Positions 8,893-12,934 of a DNA stretch of 12,934 bases are shown piece after piece. Each line of letters starts with the position of its first letter. The first letter of the stretch is position 1. The notes beneath the pieces are model-generated. The model was not told the origin of the DNA, ran no database searches, and saw nothing but the letters and a program-made list of their open reading frames with translations. A program made the translations under genes and the position numbers. The DNA comes from Lunasporangiospora selenospora (Eukaryota; Mortierellomycota; Mortierellomycetes; Mortierellales; Mortierellaceae): positions 1,348-14,281 of the forward strand of contig JAABOA010000498.1 of the NCBI GenBank assembly GCA_015680635.1, written 5' to 3'.

Positions 8893-10397
8893 ATGGCCTC
8901 ACTCATGTCGTCGATCAGGATTGGTCTCCGTGCAGGAATTAGCACCCAGACACGTGCATTCTCCTCGTCGTCTTCACAACTCGCCACATGGACTCGTAAG
9001 GACAAGAACACGACTGATCACTGATCACTGTTGACAGCGATGAACTAGTCCATCTCAACAAGAACAGAAAGAAAGAGTAGGGCTTGGAGCTTTGGACATG
9101 CTCCATTGCAAGTCGCTAATTGTTGAGTAATATTTGATTCCATTGATGCTCTCTAGATAACTCATTAAGGACGGGAGTTATTGCCAAGAAGAAGGGCATG
9201 ACCGCCATGTGGGATGAGTGGGGAAAGAGGATACCAGTAACTGTTCTTCAGGTACGTAACGCCTTCGACATCCCCGCAACTCTTGACCTTTTATCATCTG
9301 GAAGCAGCTACAACAGAAGACAACATAGAGCAGAGCCGTCAATATATAGCAGAAGCAGACTATCAGGAAGAAACAACATCGGCACCTCATCCACCTACGT
9401 ATCATTCTAGCTTGGTGTGCCCACCTTTCCGACCTTCGTTCTACTCGCCCTACATATCATCATTACTTTGACTTGCAGGGCTTGTCTGTTCTCTTGGAAG
9501 AGTATCCTAACATACTACGGCTTTGTGTCTGCTTTCTTGCTTTGCTCTCTTCTGTGTTTGCTACAATAGCTTGAACAAAACCAGGTTGTTCAGGTCATGA
9601 ACGAGGAGAAGCACGGATACAATGCTCTTCAGATTGGATGCTCAGATCGCTCGGGAAAGAATACCACTAACCCACTCAAGGGTCACTTTGAGATGGCTGG
9701 TGTTGCACCCAAGGCAAAGCTTTTCGAGTTCCGTGTCACACCCGATGCTATCCTTCCAGTTGGCACAGAGTTGGTCGCCTCGCACTTTATTCCCGGACAG
9801 TTTGTCGACTGCTCTGCACCTACGTAAGTTTTAGAAGAATCAGAATCCTCTGTTTGTAGAGAACAGGGAACCTTCATTGTCAAAATCTACATGGACAGTT
9901 TGCTGGCTCATGCCTAACACCGATTCGCTCTTGTTAACTCATTCTTGAACACACTCGTTTATTAAAAACACAGCATTGGAAAGGGTTTCCAGGGAGCTAT
10001 GAAGAGATATGGATTCGGGGGTCAACCAGCATCACACGGTACTTCAGTCACACATCGTTCCCTTGGATCCGTTGGTCAGCGCAAGGACCCTGGCAGGGTT
10101 TTCAAGGGAAAGAAAATGGCGGGACGCATGGGTGGTGATCAGTCAACAGTCCAAAGTTTGAAGGTTATGAAGATTGATAATTCGATGAACTTGATCTATG
10201 TCAAGGGCTCCATCCCTGGAGCAGATGATGCCTACGTCAAGGTCCGGGATGCTGTCAAAAAGAGGGGAGATCAGATCGCCCCCGCAGATTCTTTGCCTCT
10301 CCCCTTCCCTACAGTTGACCCTGCCTTGGTCAAAGCTATGCCACGCGAAATTGTTGCCAAGACTGGCGGATCGGATCCTTTCGTTGTGAAGGACTAA
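8893..10397 (+). CDS. MRPL3: Mitochondrial large-subunit ribosomal protein uL3m
   Basis: Exons 8893-8995, 9157-9251, 9570-9823 and 9974-10397 give 291 residues. It is the mitoribosomal homologue of bacterial L3, which binds 23S-type rRNA near the peptidyl transferase centre (yeast name Mrpl9). Residues 1-23 are a basic presequence with a typical R-A-F/S cleavage site (21-24). The conserved core begins at [13 protein letters not shown] (38-50), continues with TVLQLEQNQVV across the exon 2/3 junction, and contains the L3 signature [14 protein letters not shown] (172-185) followed by [16 protein letters not shown] (190-205). Introns are 8996-9156 (GTAAGG), 9252-9569 (GTACGT, 318 nt) and 9824-9973 (GTAAGT). 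The exon 2 acceptor CTCTAG is chosen because it alone keeps the NSLRTG frame. The ATG at 8893 has A at -3 and G at +4; an in-frame Met follows at codon 5. Length is close to fungal homologues. Confidence 0.95.
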
Positions 10398-10496
10398 AGA
10401 TAACATATCATTTCTAGTCATCTCATTGGATATCTGTTGAAATTGGGCAGAATAAGATCCTTGCTGTAGGACTCTGTCCATTTGTTCTTTCTTCTC

Positions 10497-10502
10497 ATTA
10501 AA
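10497..10502 (+). terminator. Polyadenylation signal ATTAAA of the uL3m gene
   Basis: The common AATAAA variant ATTAAA lies about 100 nt after the stop codon, after a T-rich stretch. The near-match AATAAG at about 10451 is an alternative. Confidence 0.45.
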
Positions 10503-10651
10503 GCTATCATATACTACCCTCTCATTTCTGCGTTAACCGTAGCCTTGAATAACAGCAAACAATGACAAGGCTCAGATCCTTGTGGGTGAAGCAAGAGACC
10601 CTTGATTCGCGGGTGGTACACACAACGCCCCTTTTGAACACTAGGGTCACC

Positions 10652-10672
10652 AAGGTTAAAGAAAGGTTAAAG
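10652..10672. repeat. Tandem AAGGTTAAAG, 11-bp period
   Basis: Two perfect copies (10652-10661, 10663-10672) are separated by one A and followed by GGGTGG, which creates an AGGGG stress-element-like core. Helical-turn spacing is compatible with a paired protein-binding site, but no function is established. Confidence 0.55.
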
Positions 10673-11085
10673 GGGTGGTCCTAGTCAGGGCGGGGTCTTT
10701 TTAACCAAAGGATCAAACCCAAACAGGAACTGCTCGAGGACAGACCGGGCTCTAAGGCAGGAGGCCGGGAAGAAAGGACAAGCGAGAGGAGCAGACACGC
10801 AGGCAGGTCCAAAGACAGGAGTGAGGAACATGGCCTCATCGATAGACTATAGACTGGCGGACACTCTTCATCTCATTCCCTTCCTTCTTCCTTTCCTTCC
10901 TCCTCAAAGTCCCGCCCCTTCTCTCCCCCCTTGAAATCTCATAGAATGCATTGAATATCCCCAACGGGAGGATCTCCGGTGCCTGTCACGACGGACATGT
11001 TTGTCTTGGATAAACCTGACAAGGAGAGGGCCCACCCTTTAGATGGGAAAACTAGTATCAATCTATAGAATACATCATTTTGGCT

Positions 11086-11105
11086 ACGCCAGTATGGTCT
11101 GGCGT
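11086..11105. repeat. Inverted repeat ACGCCAG / CTGGCGT
   Basis: Perfect 7-bp arms flank a 6-nt loop (11093-11098). There is no T-run after it and no gene beside it, so no role is assigned. Confidence 0.5.
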
Positions 11106-11442
11106 TGTCTATCGAGCAGGTTATGGTGTAGCCTCTCCCTTCTTTTTCTGGCTGGTGGAGGCAAGGGTAAGGCAAAGTCATTGGTTCACTCAGAAACGCG
11201 ACACGGCTGTTGGAGGCGGTTAGGTTGGAACGAACACATTTCTCTTTATGAGGACGTCAGGTAGGATGCTCATCGCTTTTCCTTTCCCCCCACCCACCCC
11301 TTCCTTTTCCTTTTCCCTCCACGCCATTTTGTCAGGTCCAACACCTTTGCTGACGGAATGAGGCCTGCAATTGCTTGCATATAATGCATGTTGACCTGAC
11401 GGTCCTGATGGCCCCTCCTTCCAAACGAAGCCCTCTCCATCA

Positions 11443-11464
11443 CAATTGCACATCAATTGCACAT
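11443..11464. repeat. Perfect 11-bp tandem duplication CAATTGCACAT
   Basis: Two adjacent identical 11-bp units contain CAATTG. They are located in gene-free sequence. Confidence 0.8.
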
Positions 11465-12768
11465 GAGCTTATTCGTTTCAGGTACACGTTTTTGAATTTC
11501 AGTTGTACAAGTGGTCTGTGCAGCATGCATCTCTCAGTAGAGCACGATGCACAGACTGCATCTGTTGTGGTCAGTATTTATCCCAGTGCCACTTTTTTTT
11601 CTTTTCTTGGGATCAAACACACTTCATTTCTGTACCTTTACTAGTATGGCTGCTACTTAAACTATTGGTGCATGCTCTCTCAACCACTCGACACTGTGCA
11701 TCTGTGACACTAAACCCCTCCTCGATGGACCAAGACCCAGGTTCACATTTAGCAAGTTTGAACTTCATGATCAACAAACCCTCTAAAAAAGGTGTGAAAT
11801 GTCCAACCTTTTAGTGATAGACCGACAATTAGCAGCTCTTTTGACTCTATCCATAGAAACCCGCTCTTTTACGGACGCTGTTGAGCTAGCCGCCAGATCT
11901 CCTGTTCTTTCTTGGTGGGAAATAACTTTGTGATGAAAAGAGATCGGGCGTGAGGATGAGCGCCACTTATGTCTCCTTTTTCTCCTATTACCATGGAGAT
12001 AGAGTAAGGCACCCTGATGCTCAGTCTTGATACGGGGCAACGCCACCTAGAGGGGCCTCGATTGACTGCCTTGCTCCGGAAAAATAGAGCTGTGAAGAGG
12101 CCAAAGCTGAACTATCTCTACCCCACCCTCCCCTTATCACCTTTTTCTTCCTGTTTGCTGTTTCTGTGAACTCTAGCCCCAGAAGAAAATAAAAATGTTG
12201 CTGGATTGATAAAAGAGGGACCGGCTTGTTCTCACCATTCAATGGGAAAACGAGGTGCCGACGGTGTTGTTGATGTGACCAGTGCCGAGAAGCACAGCAG
12301 TGCTAACGGGACAAGCAACATGTTCTTCTATGGGCAATTGCCCCGAGTGATCAAATGCTCTCTATCCTGTTCCTGGGTCTTCTCCTACTCGGCTTTTTTT
12401 CCCTTCTCGATGCATTGGCTTTTCCTTTCTTGGGAGTGGCCTCTTTGCCTTGTTTGTCGCGTAATCTATGATCAGACCGGTACTCGCTATTATTAATACT
12501 CGACTCGCGTGCAAACAGGCACCATTGAGTACCCAGCACCGTGTGCACAGTCGAATAAAAGAGCAAGATCGAGAACGAGAAAGAAGGATGAGAGAGAGGA
12601 GAAAAAGAATGAGTGAGCGCAAAAGGAAGAGACGATAACACGGACTGTTTGGTGCTCAGTCAAAGGACTTAGCCTAAAAAAAGAGTGCATCTGTCCCTCG
12701 ACACTTTCAACTGCCCCGCTGCTACTTCTGATTGCGCCCGTCATTAAATTAGACTGCCGCGTCCTTAC

Positions 12769-12887
12769 ATGAATACGTCTCGCTTCTTGACCTTCCGTCC
12801 TGCTTCGCTTACCTCTTGCATTCTCTCCTTGCCTCGTAGACCTCCACGGTTCAGTTGTAGTACTCTGATATCCTGTCTCTCCCTCCT

Positions 12888-12927
<40 letters not shown>

Positions 12928-12934
12928 TTCCTGC
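12769..12934 (+). CDS. Possible 5' end of a gene with a presequence-like N-terminus, cut by the right edge
   Basis: From the ATG at 12769 the frame stays open for 55 codons to the window edge. The first 30 or so residues are Ser/Thr/Leu-rich, with several Arg (codons 5, 10, 23, 24, 27) and no acidic residue, which resembles a mitochondrial presequence. Codons 42 onward fall in the (CT)16 tract and would encode alternating Leu-Ser. Against it: pyrimidine tracts in this genome also precede real starts (as at 4377-4428), so this may be only the leader of a gene beginning beyond the edge. On the minus strand the same stretch contains ATGCAAGAG followed by a good donor GTAAGC near 12810, an alternative leftward first exon. 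I do not recognise a family. Confidence 0.25.
12893..12924. repeat. (CT)16 microsatellite
   Basis: It is a perfect 32-bp dinucleotide repeat, extended on its left by an impure C/T tract from about 12876. It is likely length-variable. Confidence 0.95.

Larger units (their letters stand above)
10398..12768. other. 2.4 kb intergenic region, no supported gene
   Basis: The left end is the 3' UTR of the uL3m gene. The rest holds pyrimidine-rich patches (10866-10935, 11278-11322), a hairpin (11086-11105) and two short tandem repeats with 11-bp period (10652-10672, 11443-11464). Open frames are short and unrecognised. The least unlikely is 12242-12496, whose 84-residue product has a polar first third and a hydrophobic remainder rich in Trp, Phe and Cys, but its ATG has T at -3 and nothing else supports it. 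No tRNA, rRNA or transposon was recognised. Confidence 0.55.

Noticed and set aside
9171-9180. Acceptor at AAG/GACGGG for uL3m exon 2
   Set aside because: It joins exon 1 in the wrong frame. The CTCTAG acceptor at 9155-9156 restores the conserved NSLRTG segment.
12351-12744. Minus-strand frames of 83-96 codons near the right edge
   Set aside because: They consist of Ser/Leu/Phe-rich translations of purine-rich plus-strand sequence and overlap each other in different frames; none resembles a protein family.

Overview
The window is nuclear DNA from a fungus. The genes are eukaryotic: exons are separated by short GT-AG introns (94-161 nt, plus two of about 320 nt), start codons have a purine at -3, and AATAAA/ATTAAA signals follow the coding regions. 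Three genes encode mitochondrial proteins of bacterial ancestry. The moderate GC content, pyrimidine-rich leaders and many introns suggest an early-diverging fungus such as a Mortierellomycota/Mucoromycota species. That placement is inference; the fungal assignment itself is firm.

Layout from left to right. (1) 1-1523, minus strand: the 5' three-quarters of a 14-helix MFS drug:H+ antiporter (DHA2 type), cut by the left edge. (2) 1524-4431: a 2.9 kb intergenic stretch between divergent genes, with no recognisable gene. It holds a CT microsatellite, a G11 run, an imperfect 37-bp tandem duplication and a palindrome. (3) 4432-6340, plus strand: the complex I 49 kDa subunit (NDUFS2/NuoD family), three exons. 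(4) 6722-8433, minus strand: mitochondrial-type 3-oxoacyl-ACP synthase (CEM1/OXSM family), five exons, convergent with the complex I gene. (5) 8893-10397, plus strand: mitochondrial ribosomal protein uL3m, four exons, sharing a 459-bp divergent promoter region with the synthase gene. (6) 10398-12768: 2.4 kb with no supported gene. (7) 12769 to the right edge: a possible, weakly supported start of another gene running into a (CT)16 tract.

Three consecutive complete genes serve mitochondrial respiration, lipoate/acyl-chain synthesis and translation. Mitochondrial fatty acid synthesis supplies the acylated ACP that is itself a subunit of complex I and of the mitoribosome assembly module, so the neighbourhood is functionally coherent, although chance adjacency cannot be excluded. 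I found no transposon, CRISPR array, tRNA, rRNA or clearly undescribed system. The more interesting items are regulatory or structural: the divergent promoter with a CG-rich palindrome, the tightly packed convergent 3' ends, an in-frame alternative donor in the uL3m gene, and the repeats in the gene-free stretches.
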